The notes: generated from the sequence alone by a model not told the origin. A stretch of 29,746 bases of DNA from JACMIU01 sp043763605 (GCA_043763605.1 JAYULM010000452.1:1-29746); one strand, 5' to 3'. Shown: positions 5,592 through 14,716, numbered from the stretch's first letter. Program-made: numbers and translations.

Positions 5592-8588
5592 ATGCCAGAT
5601 CGGAACGTCGGGAAGACGCGGTGTTTCCCTATAGGGGGCGAATCGCCCGCCGCGACTCTTACTGCCCCGGGCGATGGCGGGATTAGCGCAGCGCGAATAG
5701 TGCGCGAGATCGCCGTGCGCGGCGCGTCCCCGGCACCGCGCCGCGTGCTGTCATCGTTTCCGCTGACGGCTCTTGTCGCAGTGCTGGTTTCCGCCCCCGC
5801 CCTCGCACAGGAACCGGCACCCGCCCCGCCCGCCGTGCCTTTCCCCGGGGCACCCGCCGCCGCCGTGCCGCCGGGGACGGTCGCCCCACAATCCGCGCCG
5901 GGAATCGGCGTCCCCAAAGGGCGCATCCGCGTATTCGTCCGCGACGCGGTCAGCAAGGCGTTCCTCAACGATGCCGCAGTCTTCTTCGACGACCCGACGC
6001 TATCGGACCTGCGCTCGCTCCCGTACTATGTGGGCGACGCTACGCGTCAGGATGCCGACAACCGCCCGCTGGGCGGACCGGGCTTTGTGATCTCCGACCC
6101 GCTTATCACGCACCAGTGGATCGTGGTCGTGCTCAAGGAAGGGTATCAGACCGGCCGCGCCATAGTCGAAGTGCAGGAGGACCGTACCGTACAGGTGACG
6201 GTGTACCTGCGGTTCCGCGAACGGATCGAACCGTTCACCCTGCTCAGCGTGCGCGACACCACCAACAACACCCGCCGCTCGCTCCAGTTCGTGCGCACCA
6301 TCCCGGTCGCCGCCGGGAACCGGCAACAGATCAATAACGTCCTTGCGACCGCACCGGGGATGGTGCGCAACTCGCTGAATCAGGTGCATCCGCGCGGGCA
6401 ACGCTTCGGGGTAGCGCACTATATCGACGGGTTCATGTTGCCGTCGCTCCCGACCGGGCAGTTGCAAGGGTTCCTGCCGCAGGAAGTCTTCGACCAGTAC
6501 GACATCCGCACCGGCGGTTTGTCGGCGCAGTACGGCGGGGACGGTAGCGTCGCCGTGGACCTGACGACGCGCCGCGTCGGACCGATTCCGACTCTGGAAG
6601 GGATGCTGACCACCGGCGATTACAACACGAACGAGATCTATATCACCGTGGGGCAACGCTTCTCGATACGCGGGCGCGGTGCCACCGCCGCCGCCGCGCG
6701 GGAGCAAGCCGAACTCGACCGCGCGCGGGCGAACACGGCGACGGTGGTCGGCGGTGCCTCCGCCGCGCCGGGGAGCCAGCCCGCGCCGGTGCCGAGTTTC
6801 GGGTACCTGCTACACCTCAGCCAGCGTAGCACCGATGTTGTCGCGGAAGCCCCGCAACAGCGGCAGACGATCAACAACAGCGGGCGCAACAACTCCGCGT
6901 TCGGCAAGTTTGAGTACACCCCGGGACCGCTGACCCAGATCACGGGGTTGATCGACATCAACGGTGCGCGTAGCAACATCGCCAACCGCACCCGTGCCGG
7001 GGGTGTCGGCTTCACGGGGCGGATCGAAACCTCGCCCGGGATTACCCCGCCGCAGACTGTGGCGAACACGCCGTCGCAACAGGAAGAGCTACAGGACCAG
7101 TTCCAGAAGGAAGATAACAGCCTCGCGCTGGTACAACTGCGGCGTGTCATTCGCAAGCGGGATCTGGCAACGAATCCGGATTCGTCCGTGACGCTGAGCG
7201 TCGGCGCAATGGACAACGAGGTGCGGCTGGAGAACACGAACCGCAACTTCGACCCGCGCGACCTGACCAATCCGAACAGCTCGCTCTATCGGCGCAACAG
7301 TTCGCTGGAGTTCAACCCGGATGTCCGTCGCACGTACACCCAGTTCCAGTCGCAACTGGACATGGTCCTGGCGCGTAACAACCACGTCATCAAAGGCGGC
7401 CTTCTGCTCAACAACTACACGCTGACCGAGCGGTACCGACTCGAACCGGGCAGCCAGGTCGCCCTCGACGCGCTGTTCGCCCGTAGCCCGCTCCTCGTTC
7501 CGCAGGGGATCGTGCCGAACGCGCAGGGCTTGCGCGACGACTTCGGCAACCTGATTGTCAACTACGCGGCCGGGCAACCGGCGACGGCGAACTTCGGGCA
7601 GATTCGCCGCGAGGGCACGTACACCGCGCTCTACATCCAGGATAACTGGGTATTCAACCCGGTGCTGACGATCAACGGCGGCGTACGCATGGACACGTTC
7701 CAGTTGACACGCATCGGGGCGAACCCGCTTTTCGGGCTTCCCGGCAACAACAGTACGGACGCCAGCGAGTTCTCGCCACGACTCAACCTCGCACTCCAGT
7801 TGCCGCGCCGCGGGTTCATCGGTTTCCTGGGCGGCGGTGGGGCGACGCGACGTGCGGTGCTCCGGTTGGGCTACAACCGCCTCTTCCAGCGACCCCCGCT
7901 CGGTCAGGGGACGTATTTCGGTAACTCGGCGATAAAGCCGCAGACCGGCGACTCGTACGAGATCGGGCTGGAAAAGCAACTCGGGGAGAACCAGGTGGTC
8001 AAGGCGACGCTGTACTCGATCCAGTTCCAGAACTACCTGGATGTCGAGGGTCTGTTCCCGGGCACCCAATTCGCGACCAGTGTGCTGACGCTGGTAAACT
8101 ACCCGCGTGCCACGTCGAACGGTTTCGAGGTGTCGTACAACTATAACCCGACGTTCCGCAACAACAACCGCCTGACGGTGTTCGCGTCGTACGCCAACGG
8201 GAATGTCAAACTGCAGGACCAGGGGCGTTCGACCGACTCGCTGGGGCGCGTGGTGACGAAGGAGCGGCCCGATATCGACCAGGAGCACACGCTCAACGTC
8301 GGACTCGGGTACCGCTTCCCGGGGAACTACACGCTCGGCGTGAGTTCCTACCTCGGGAGCGGCTTGTACGGCTCGCGCCGCCCGAACAGCGAGACGCGGG
8401 ACGGGATAGCGGAGATAAACCTGCGCCTTTCCACAAGCCCGCGATTTTTCGCGAAAACGTTCGGGTTGGACGTATCGGTGGAGAACCTTCTGGACCAGCA
8501 AAACCGGTACAATTTCTACGGCGCGTATGAAGCGACCCGGGTGCAGATCGGGAGGCGATTGCTGACATCCGTGTACGCGCGGTTTTAA
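5592..8588 (+). CDS. TonB-dependent outer-membrane receptor
   Basis: A 998-residue outer-membrane transporter, predicted to take up a large or scarce ligand using energy from the TonB complex encoded downstream. A signal h-region (LTALVAVLVSAPALAQ, about residues 58-73) comes after an unusually long N-terminal stretch. A Pro/Ala-rich segment follows, then a carboxypeptidase-regulatory-like beta domain (about 105-215), a plug domain (INNVLATAPGMV, HYIDGFMLPS, IRTGGLSAQYGG) and a 22-strand-type barrel ending in the aromatic residue of VYARF, the usual barrel-assembly signal. No textbook TonB box is obvious between the N-domain and plug. An Ala/Arg-rich insert near residues 360-400 probably forms an extracellular or periplasmic loop. 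The ligand is unknown; the N-domain type resembles SusC/OmpA-like receptors more than siderophore receptors. Confidence 0.9.
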   Translation: MPDRNVGKTRCFPIGGESPAATLTAPGDGGISAARIVREIAVRGASPAPRRVLSSFPLTALVAVLVSAPALAQEPAPAPPAVPFPGAPAAAVPPGTVAPQSAPGIGVPKGRIRVFVRDAVSKAFLNDAAVFFDDPTLSDLRSLPYYVGDATRQDADNRPLGGPGFVISDPLITHQWIVVVLKEGYQTGRAIVEVQEDRTVQVTVYLRFRERIEPFTLLSVRDTTNNTRRSLQFVRTIPVAAGNRQQINNVLATAPGMVRNSLNQVHPRGQRFGVAHYIDGFMLPSLPTGQLQGFLPQEVFDQYDIRTGGLSAQYGGDGSVAVDLTTRRVGPIPTLEGMLTTGDYNTNEIYITVGQRFSIRGRGATAAAAREQAELDRARANTATVVGGASAAPGSQPAPVPSFGYLLHLSQRSTDVVAEAPQQRQTINNSGRNNSAFGKFEYTPGPLTQITGLIDINGARSNIANRTRAGGVGFTGRIETSPGITPPQTVANTPSQQEELQDQFQKEDNSLALVQLRRVIRKRDLATNPDSSVTLSVGAMDNEVRLENTNRNFDPRDLTNPNSSLYRRNSSLEFNPDVRRTYTQFQSQLDMVLARNNHVIKGGLLLNNYTLTERYRLEPGSQVALDALFARSPLLVPQGIVPNAQGLRDDFGNLIVNYAAGQPATANFGQIRREGTYTALYIQDNWVFNPVLTINGGVRMDTFQLTRIGANPLFGLPGNNSTDASEFSPRLNLALQLPRRGFIGFLGGGGATRRAVLRLGYNRLFQRPPLGQGTYFGNSAIKPQTGDSYEIGLEKQLGENQVVKATLYSIQFQNYLDVEGLFPGTQFATSVLTLVNYPRATSNGFEVSYNYNPTFRNNNRLTVFASYANGNVKLQDQGRSTDSLGRVVTKERPDIDQEHTLNVGLGYRFPGNYTLGVSSYLGSGLYGSRRPNSETRDGIAEINLRLSTSPRFFAKTFGLDVSVENLLDQQNRYNFYGAYEATRVQIGRRLLTSVYARF

Positions 8589-8910
8589 CCCGCACAGTTT
8601 TTTGTGGGAATATGCATAGGAAACAAGCATTGTCAAGGAAACGGGTATACTATTTGTCAGGGTGTCCCCGGCGGACCGGCGACGGTATCGAGCGGCGCAC
8701 GTTAGAAAAACACGGCTTTCAGGTATAATGCTCCCGTGCTTTAAAACGGCAATCGCTCGCATTCCGACGAACCGCACTCGCGACAAACAAATCTCGTCAC
8801 ATTCATGAATCGGGGAAGCGTACCTATACTCAAACGCTTTCCATGAGGCACACCGACACCGACCGGTTGAAAAGATCGCTTCAGACCGTGTAGGAGAAGA
8901 CTGAAAACAT
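8589..8910. other. Intergenic region upstream of exbB
   Basis: These 322 bases hold no gene I can support. Three -10-like hexamers occur on the + strand (TATACT 8646-8651, TATAAT 8724-8729, TATACT 8825-8830), none with a good -35. A short palindrome ATTCATGAAT lies at 8802-8811. The region most likely contains the promoter of the exbB-exbD-exbD-tonB operon. Confidence 0.5.
8724..8729 (+). promoter_or_regulatory. Putative -10 box for the exbB operon
   Basis: A perfect TATAAT, preceded at 16 bases by the poor -35 TTAGAA. It would give a leader of about 175 bases before the exbB ATG. It is the best of the three candidates in this gap. Confidence 0.35.
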
Positions 8911-9717
8911 ATGAATTTTCAAGCCACCGTAACTAGCATGGCGAACACCGCCGCCGAAAAGACGCGCCCGCTCCGCACCGTTATGACGGGGCTTGCCACG
9001 CTCGCCACCGTCGCCGCTCTATCTGGCGCGGCGTGGGCGCAGGAATCCGCGCCTGCGACCGAAGCCGCGCCGATGGGACCGTGGGAATTCTTCCAGGCGG
9101 GCGGCTTCGTGATGTGGCCCCTGCTCTTCATCTCCGTCGCCGCGATTGCCGTGATCGTGGAGCGCATGATGGCGTATGGCGAACTGGCGAATACTGCGCC
9201 CGGTCTGGTGTCCAGCGTGATCCAGAAACTGCGCGGGAACGACTACCAGGGTGCGCTCAGCCTGGCGGGTCAGCAGAAGGGACCCGTCGCCGACGTGGTG
9301 ACGACCCTGATCCAGAACCGCAACGATCCGAAAGACCTGCTCGAATCGCGCGCCGAAGAGGTTGCCGTGGCGTACGAACTGAAGCAGGAGAAGTTCATGT
9401 GGCTACTCGACTCCGCGACCACGCTCTCCCCGCTCCTCGGGTTGCTCGGAACCATCATCGGGATGGTGCGCGTATTCCAGAAGTTCCAGGGTGCCGGGCA
9501 GTCGGAAACCGCGAAAGCGTCGGTGCTCGGCGGCGTCGGCGAGTCACTGTATGCCACCGCTTCCGGTATTTTCGTCGCGCTGATCTGCTTCGGGTTCTAT
9601 AACTACTTCACGTCGCGCCGCCGCAACGCCATCGGTGAGACCGAGCAAGCCGCGACCCGTGTGATCACCGCGCTGGAAGAAGCGCGCCGCAAAGCCGCCG
9701 TCGCCCCTGCCCGGTAG
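8911..9717 (+). CDS. exbB: MotA/TolQ/ExbB proton-channel protein with signal peptide
   Basis: A 268-residue inner-membrane protein that, with ExbD, forms the proton-driven motor energising TonB. A cleavable-looking signal (hydrophobic core 26-41, then AWA-QE) precedes the channel domain, a variant common outside Proteobacteria. Transmembrane helices are at about 66-86, 163-186 and 208-232. The family core is plain: LDSATTLSPLLGLLGTIIGM and GGVGESLYATASGIFVAL, which carry the pore-lining Thr/Ser residues. ATG 8911 has an AGGAG 14 bases upstream, which is long; an internal ATG at 8938 is possible. First gene of a block with two exbD genes and tonB, directly behind the receptor gene. Confidence 0.93.
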   Translation: MNFQATVTSMANTAAEKTRPLRTVMTGLATLATVAALSGAAWAQESAPATEAAPMGPWEFFQAGGFVMWPLLFISVAAIAVIVERMMAYGELANTAPGLVSSVIQKLRGNDYQGALSLAGQQKGPVADVVTTLIQNRNDPKDLLESRAEEVAVAYELKQEKFMWLLDSATTLSPLLGLLGTIIGMVRVFQKFQGAGQSETAKASVLGGVGESLYATASGIFVALICFGFYNYFTSRRRNAIGETEQAATRVITALEEARRKAAVAPAR

Positions 9718-9736
9718 GCGCGGTTCGATAGTCCGT

Positions 9737-9769
9737 ACACACCGTTGCCGCTACCCGGTAGCGGTGTGT
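9737..9769 (+). promoter_or_regulatory. Competing hairpins between exbB and exbD
   Basis: CCGCTACC (9748-9755) pairs with GGTAGCGG (9757-9764), while ACACACCG (9737-9744) can pair with CGGTGTGT (9762-9769). The two stems share 9762-9764, so they compete, as in attenuators. No T-run follows, so a role in mRNA processing or in setting ExbB:ExbD ratios is more likely than termination. Confidence 0.45.
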
Positions 9770-9831
9770 GCCTGATTCAGTGTGTGCCCGATCAATAGGA
9801 GACGACGGGGGCTGACCCGGATAACCAACGT

Positions 9832-10314
9832 ATGAAAAGACGCAATTCGCACATCAAAGAAACGAAGATCGAGATCATCCCGATGATCGACACGATGTTC
9901 TTCCTGCTCGTGTTCTTCCTGCTCTCGTCACTCAACATCATCAGTCTTTCCGGCTCCAAAGTCCGACTGCCCAAGGCGATGTCGGCGCAAAAGCCGCAAA
10001 AGAAGGCGGATCTGACGGTCACGGTACGCCCCAACGGTACCACGCAGATCGACAATACGACATTCGCCCCCGCCGATGTCGGCGAGGCACTCGTACGGTC
10101 GGCGCAGAAGATCGGACTCCTGCCGAACACGCCGGACGTAAACAAGGTAGCGGACAAGGCGAAGAATCTGATTGTGGTCATCAACGCCGACTCCGAGACC
10201 GACAACGCCGCCGTGGTACGCGCTATCGACTCGGCGCGCGCCAAAGGGTTCGTGAAATTCGGCATCGCCGCGAAGGGCAAGAACACGCTCGCCCAGGAAA
10301 GTGCCGCGCAATAA
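9832..10314 (+). CDS. exbD: ExbD/TolR biopolymer transport protein, first copy
   Basis: A 160-residue, single-pass inner-membrane partner of ExbB. The N-terminus MKRRNSHIKETKIEIIPMID leads into the one transmembrane helix (about 17-36). It keeps the proton-carrying aspartate, D20 in PMIDTMFFLL, equivalent to Asp25 of E. coli ExbD. The periplasmic domain (about 60-150) ends with VVRAIDSARAKGFVKFGIAA, typical of the family. It starts 114 bases after exbB; AGGAG lies 29 bases upstream, so translation initiation may need the intergenic structure. The first 110 bases are nearly the same as those of the next gene, showing a tandem duplication. Confidence 0.92.
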   Translation: MKRRNSHIKETKIEIIPMIDTMFFLLVFFLLSSLNIISLSGSKVRLPKAMSAQKPQKKADLTVTVRPNGTTQIDNTTFAPADVGEALVRSAQKIGLLPNTPDVNKVADKAKNLIVVINADSETDNAAVVRAIDSARAKGFVKFGIAAKGKNTLAQESAAQ

Positions 10315-10338
10315 ATAGCGCGAGGAGAATCCGCCCCT

Positions 10339-10821
10339 ATGAAACGACGTAACAGCGACCTCAAACGCACCAAGATCGAGATCATCCCGATGATCGACAC
10401 GATGTTCTTCCTGCTGGTGTTTTTCCTGCTCTCCTCCCTGAGCATCATCAACCTGGAATCGCTCGGGTTGAACCTGCCCAAAGAAGACAGTGCGGCTACC
10501 ACGAAAATTAAGAAGGTTGACTCGCAACTGACCGTGGCGATCAAAAAAGACGGCAACGTTTTCGTCAACGGCAAGCCCGTGCTACCTGCCGACATCGGCG
10601 CGGCGTTGATCGCATCCGCTACCGAGCAGGAGCGGAAAAAGCCGGGGAACCGCAACGGAATTCTGACCAACGAAGCGATCCAGAAGATGAGCGTGGTTAT
10701 CAGTGCCGAAACCGGGGTAACTCATGGGTTGGTAGTAACCTGTATCGACTCGGCGCGGCAACAGGGCATGGAACGATTTGCTATTTCGGTAGATAAGAGC
10801 ATTATTCCGAGTGACAAATAG
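10339..10821 (+). CDS. exbD: ExbD/TolR biopolymer transport protein, second copy
   Basis: A 160-residue paralog of the preceding gene, 24 bases downstream, with AGGAG 12 bases before its ATG. The helix and ion-binding aspartate (D20 in PMIDTMFFLL) are identical, but the periplasmic domain has diverged (VDSQLTVAIKKDGNVFVNG, HGLVVTCIDSARQQGMERF). ExbD works as a dimer inside an ExbB pentamer, so two versions could form a heterodimer or serve different TonB proteins. The conserved motor region with a divergent periplasmic half favours selection for a shared channel and different partners. Confidence 0.92.
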   Translation: MKRRNSDLKRTKIEIIPMIDTMFFLLVFFLLSSLSIINLESLGLNLPKEDSAATTKIKKVDSQLTVAIKKDGNVFVNGKPVLPADIGAALIASATEQERKKPGNRNGILTNEAIQKMSVVISAETGVTHGLVVTCIDSARQQGMERFAISVDKSIIPSDK

Positions 10822-11009
10822 AGGGTTCAACGATTTTTGCCGCCGGAAATTATTTCGTTTTGTTTGAAGCAGTCCGGCTGAGGTGAGGTCAAACGGGTCG
10901 TCGGACGGTGCTATGGAGATTGCGACGTGCTTTGCCCCGCCGACATTCAGTAGCCGATTTCGGGTTACGGGATACGGCACAATCGCGAACGGAGTTCAAA
11001 AACAAAATT

Positions 11010-13130
11010 ATGGCAGAAAATACGAAACCAACCGCCCCCGCCTACGTTGCGGGAGACCTCGTCACGGATCTGGAGCGGCGACAGAACCAGCGGCTCATGA
11101 TCGCCTCCAGTGTCTCCGTCGCAGTGAACCTTTTATTCCTGATCGGCGCGGCGAAGGGCATGGAAGAAAAGCCCCTTTCGCTCGAACCGGAGCAACGCGT
11201 CATCTACGTGGACATCGTCACGACGCCCCTCCCTAAAGAAACCCCGCCGACAAAGACGGACCCGACCCCCGCGCCGGTGAAGATCGCGCAAGCGGAACCG
11301 GAAAAGAAGCCGGAGCCACGACGCACCCCGCCCCCGCAAACCAGGCGGGAACCGGAACCGGTCGTGCAGAACACGCCGAAGCCGCGCATCGTGGTAGCGC
11401 AACGCACCCCGCCGCCGCCGCCGCCGGAAGAGGTCATCCCCGAGGAAGAGCAAACGCCGCCGCCGGTTAAAGCCGTCGAGGAGACCGTGACCGAGACACA
11501 GGCGGAACGAGAAGAGGTCGTGACCGCCCGTACCGGACGTCAGAATGAGACCGTGGCGAGCAACCGCTCGACCAATGCGTCTGTGGCGACCAACGCCGTG
11601 TCGGCGGCACCCGCCCCGCGTGGTGGGGTGCAGACTGATGTCGAGACCAAAGTGACCGGTCCGTCCATCGCCGGTGCGGCAGGCGGTAGCCCCTCTCTCG
11701 CGGGCGGCACACGTACCAACCGACCGAGCGTCGCGGAAGGCGTCGCCGGGGGCGCGACCGACATCGTCGGCGGGCAGTTCACGGCGACGAACGCCCGTAA
11801 TACACAGGCTACTGGTGCGCCCAGCCTGCGGGCAGGTGCCGAAGGTGGCTTGAACGCACCCGGGACTGCCGGGGTCGCTGTCGCGGCGCGCAACAGTAGT
11901 GGCGTTGCGGGTGCATCGGGAGCCATCGCGGGTCCCTCACTGAGCGCGTCGGCGGGTCCGTCGCTGGGTACGCTCGGTAAGTCCGGTTCGCGCCAGAACA
12001 TCTTGACCCAGGCGGACGCAGGCGGCGGTGCCGCCGCCGGTGCCGGTGATTTCACAGTCGCCAAAGGCACCGGATTGAGACCGGGCGCGGTAGTCGCCCG
12101 GACCGGTAACACGGCGGGCGGCGGTGCGCCGGGCGCAATGAGCAACACGACCCTTTCGGCGCGGGTCGGGAGCGGGGGCGGCGCGGGTAGTAGCGGTGCC
12201 GATACGCTCGGTGCCCCGCGCCTATCGATGGGCACAGGCGGCGGCGGTTCCGGACCCGTGGGACTGCGCGGGGGTAAAGGACCTGGCGCGGGTGCCGGGG
12301 ACGGCGCGTTCGCGGGTGGCGCGGAAGGCGACGCGGGCGGTGTCAGCGCGACCGGCAAAGCGGGTGCTAATGGCGCGGCGGGTAGCGGTGCGCCGCGTAC
12401 CTCCGGTATCGGCGGCGCGGGTGGAGGCGAAGGCGTTCGTGCCGGCGCGCGCGGCGGCGCGGCGGGCTTGGCGGCGGGTGCTGGTGTCAACGGTCGACCG
12501 AGTGGCGGACCGGGGAGCGGTCCTGGCGGTGGTGCAGGTGGTCCGGTCAACCGGGGCGAGGCGGTCGGCGCCGGTAGCGGGTCGGGTGCGGCGGGCCAGT
12601 TCGGGGTCCGTGATGGCGCGGGCAACGGACCCGACGTAGACAGTAAGGGCAGCGGCGCGGCGGGCAGTGGAAAGCGTGCCGACATCAAAGTCACCGGCGG
12701 CGGCGGCGGCGGTGCCGACATTCAGAGCACGAAGATAGGTGTCCAGGAAGGCAACAACAGCGGACCGGTTCAGGTACGGACCGGCGACGCCAAGACGCCC
12801 CGTGCCGGGTCCGCGCCGAGTGCCGGGGACGGGCTTTCCAGCAAGATAGACCCACAGAATATCAAGGATCTCGCCGAGGCGCGTGTCACGTCGCGCAAAC
12901 AGCCGGAAATCACCGAGGAGATGAAAGCCACCGATCCGAAAAAAGTCGTGGTCGAGTTCACGGTTGGGGCGAACGGCTCATCCTCGTTCCGGATCGTCAG
13001 TTCGTCTGGCAACCCGGATGTAGATGAGGCGGTGAAAAAAGCCTGCGCGTCGTTCCGTTGGAAAGCGGCGACCATGGGTGGTGTTCCCACCGAATCCAAG
13101 CAACGGATCACGTTCGACCCGAAGGGGTAA
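11010..13130 (+). CDS. tonB: TonB-family energy transducer with giant Gly/Ala-rich linker
   Basis: A 706-residue protein linking the ExbB/ExbD motor to outer-membrane receptors. Start chosen at ATG 11010, which places a short cytoplasmic tail before the single transmembrane helix (about 28-48, MIASSVSVAVNLLFLIG). A Pro/Glu/Lys-rich stretch follows (about 60-165), as in ordinary TonB. Then come about 430 residues of low-complexity Gly/Ala/Ser/Thr sequence with recurring GAGG, GGGG and GAPSL-like units. The C-terminal TonB domain is complete (VVEFTVGANGSSSFRIV, NPDVDEAVKKACASFRW, near the last 80 residues). Usual TonB proteins are 200-350 residues, so the linker is exceptional. It is last in the operon and followed by a strong terminator. 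Confidence 0.9.
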   Translation: MAENTKPTAPAYVAGDLVTDLERRQNQRLMIASSVSVAVNLLFLIGAAKGMEEKPLSLEPEQRVIYVDIVTTPLPKETPPTKTDPTPAPVKIAQAEPEKKPEPRRTPPPQTRREPEPVVQNTPKPRIVVAQRTPPPPPPEEVIPEEEQTPPPVKAVEETVTETQAEREEVVTARTGRQNETVASNRSTNASVATNAVSAAPAPRGGVQTDVETKVTGPSIAGAAGGSPSLAGGTRTNRPSVAEGVAGGATDIVGGQFTATNARNTQATGAPSLRAGAEGGLNAPGTAGVAVAARNSSGVAGASGAIAGPSLSASAGPSLGTLGKSGSRQNILTQADAGGGAAAGAGDFTVAKGTGLRPGAVVARTGNTAGGGAPGAMSNTTLSARVGSGGGAGSSGADTLGAPRLSMGTGGGGSGPVGLRGGKGPGAGAGDGAFAGGAEGDAGGVSATGKAGANGAAGSGAPRTSGIGGAGGGEGVRAGARGGAAGLAAGAGVNGRPSGGPGSGPGGGAGGPVNRGEAVGAGSGSGAAGQFGVRDGAGNGPDVDSKGSGAAGSGKRADIKVTGGGGGGADIQSTKIGVQEGNNSGPVQVRTGDAKTPRAGSAPSAGDGLSSKIDPQNIKDLAEARVTSRKQPEITEEMKATDPKKVVVEFTVGANGSSSFRIVSSSGNPDVDEAVKKACASFRWKAATMGGVPTESKQRITFDPKG

Positions 13131-13143
13131 GCACGACAACAGG

Positions 13144-13180
13144 AAAAACGCCCCGCCGGACGGACCGGGGGGCGTTTTTT
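13144..13180. terminator. Strong bidirectional intrinsic terminator
   Basis: AAAAACGCCCC (13144-13154) pairs with GGGGCGTTTTT (13169-13179), followed by more T on the + strand and by a T-run on the - strand as well. It ends the tonB transcript 14 bases after the stop and can also stop the convergent DUF1501 transcript. Confidence 0.92.
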
Positions 13181-13248
13181 CGCGCGGCGTGGGACCGGGC
13201 GTGACGCTTCCCCGGTTCCGGCGAGCGCGCAGCGGCGGGTTCCGCGGT

Positions 13249-14703
13249 CTACGCGACGACGTTTCGCACCACCGACCCGTATACATCGGTCAGGCGGAAG
13301 TCGCGCCCGGCGTGTCGGTACGTCATCTTCGTGTGGTCGAAGCCGAGCAGGTGCAGAATTGTGGCGTGCAGGTCATGGACATGCACCGGGTCTGTCACCG
13401 CCTTGAAGCCGAATTCGTCGGTCGCGCCGTGGACCGTGCCGCCCTTCGCGCCACCCCCGGCGAGCCACATCGTGAAGCCGTAGTGGTTATGATCCCGCCC
13501 GTTCTGCTTCCCGGCGTTGTTCGTCCCGGGCAGTTCCACCGTCGGCGTACGCCCGAACTCGCCGCCCCAGATCACCAGCGTTTCGTCGAGCAAGCCGCGC
13601 TGTTTCAGGTCGGTCAGTAGCGCGCCGATGGCTTTGTCGGACGCATTCGCCAGGTTCTTATGCGCGACCGCGATGTCATCGTGGCTGTCCCACGGTTGCC
13701 CGTCACCCTGATACAATTGCACGAATCGGACCCCGCGCTCCACCAAACGTCGTGCCATCAGACAGCCGCGCGCGAAGTCGCCGTCACCGTACATTTCGCG
13801 GATATGCGCCGGTTCGCGCGACACGTCGAACGCGTCCGTCGCCTCGGTCTGCATCCGGTACGCCAGTTCCATGCTCTGAATCCGCGCTTCTAACAGGGCG
13901 TCGTTCTGCCGCGCTTCGAGGTGCCGTTTGTTCAGGGATTGCACCAGGTCCAGCGTTTCGCGCTGGGATTTGCTCGGCACGTATCGGTTGCGGATATGCT
14001 CGATGGCGGCTTCGACGTTCTGTACGCGGGGATCGACGTACGTCCCGGCGAATACGCCCGGGATAAACCCGGACTGCCAGTTCTGCGTTTCCTGAATCGG
14101 GTAGCCCCCCGGACATAGTGCTACAAACCCCGGCAGGTTCTGGTTGTCCGTGCCCAAGCCGTACGTCACCCACGAACCGAGCGACGGGCGGATCATCCGC
14201 GCCTCGCCGCAGTTCATCAGCAGGAGCGAGGGCTCGTGGTTCGGAACGTCGGCATACATCGAGCGGATCACCGCTAACTCGTCGGCGTGGCTCGCGACAT
14301 GGGGAAACAGGTCGCTTACTTCCAGTCCCGATTTGCCGTACTTCTGGAACGCGAACGGCGATCCGAGCGCGGCTCCCGTCTTCCGTTCGGTCGGCAGGTC
14401 AATCGGGATCGGCTTGCCGTTATATTTCGTCAGTTCCGGTTTCGGATCGAAGGTATCGATGTGCGAGGGTCCGCCGTTCATAAACAGAAAAATGACGTGC
14501 TTCGCCTTCGCCGGAAAATGCGGCTTGCGCGGCAGCAGGGGATTCGTCGGGGAAAGTTTGATCACTGCTACTTCCGCCGCCGCGTCGCCGCCGAGCACGC
14601 CCGCAAGACCAAGTCCCGCGAATCCGTTGCCGAGACGCGCTAACAGTTCGCGCCGCGTCAGAAACCGGTCCTGTAATCGCTGGCTATGGTTGTAATTCGA
14701 CAT
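13249..14703 (-). CDS. DUF1501 sulfatase-like protein with Tat signal
   Basis: A 484-residue exported protein of the DUF1501 family, alkaline-phosphatase/sulfatase superfamily, function unknown. Start chosen at ATG 14703; the frame stays open to 14775 but those codons lie inside palindrome P2-1. The N-terminus has a twin-arginine motif (LTRRELLARLG, arginines 17-18) and a hydrophobic region ending near GGDAAAEV, so Tat export is expected. Family motifs include IFLFMNGGPSHIDTFDPKP, WVTYGLG, VRFVQLYQGDGQPWDSH and VIWGGEFGRTPT. In Planctomycetota, Verrucomicrobiota and Armatimonadota such genes sit next to DUF1549/DUF1553 cytochromes, exactly as here, and are thought to act together in the periplasm, perhaps on polysaccharides. 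Confidence 0.92.
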   Translation of the reverse strand: MSNYNHSQRLQDRFLTRRELLARLGNGFAGLGLAGVLGGDAAAEVAVIKLSPTNPLLPRKPHFPAKAKHVIFLFMNGGPSHIDTFDPKPELTKYNGKPIPIDLPTERKTGAALGSPFAFQKYGKSGLEVSDLFPHVASHADELAVIRSMYADVPNHEPSLLLMNCGEARMIRPSLGSWVTYGLGTDNQNLPGFVALCPGGYPIQETQNWQSGFIPGVFAGTYVDPRVQNVEAAIEHIRNRYVPSKSQRETLDLVQSLNKRHLEARQNDALLEARIQSMELAYRMQTEATDAFDVSREPAHIREMYGDGDFARGCLMARRLVERGVRFVQLYQGDGQPWDSHDDIAVAHKNLANASDKAIGALLTDLKQRGLLDETLVIWGGEFGRTPTVELPGTNNAGKQNGRDHNHYGFTMWLAGGGAKGGTVHGATDEFGFKAVTDPVHVHDLHATILHLLGFDHTKMTYRHAGRDFRLTDVYGSVVRNVVA

Positions 14704-14716
14704 AATGTTTTTCTTC

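Noticed and set aside
8646..8651. TATACT as the exbB promoter
   Set aside because: The only -35-like TTGTCA upstream is 10 bases away, too close; TATAAT at 8724 is better though still weak.
7089..8786. Antisense frame of 565 codons opposite the TonB receptor
   Set aside because: The + strand gene is a clear receptor with signal peptide and barrel end; the antisense product is Arg/Val-rich with no recognisable feature.
11540..12721. Antisense frame of 393 codons, Pro/Ala-rich, opposite tonB
   Set aside because: It is the mirror of the Gly/Ala-rich linker in GC-rich DNA; composition forces an open antisense frame. It has no start signal and no domain.
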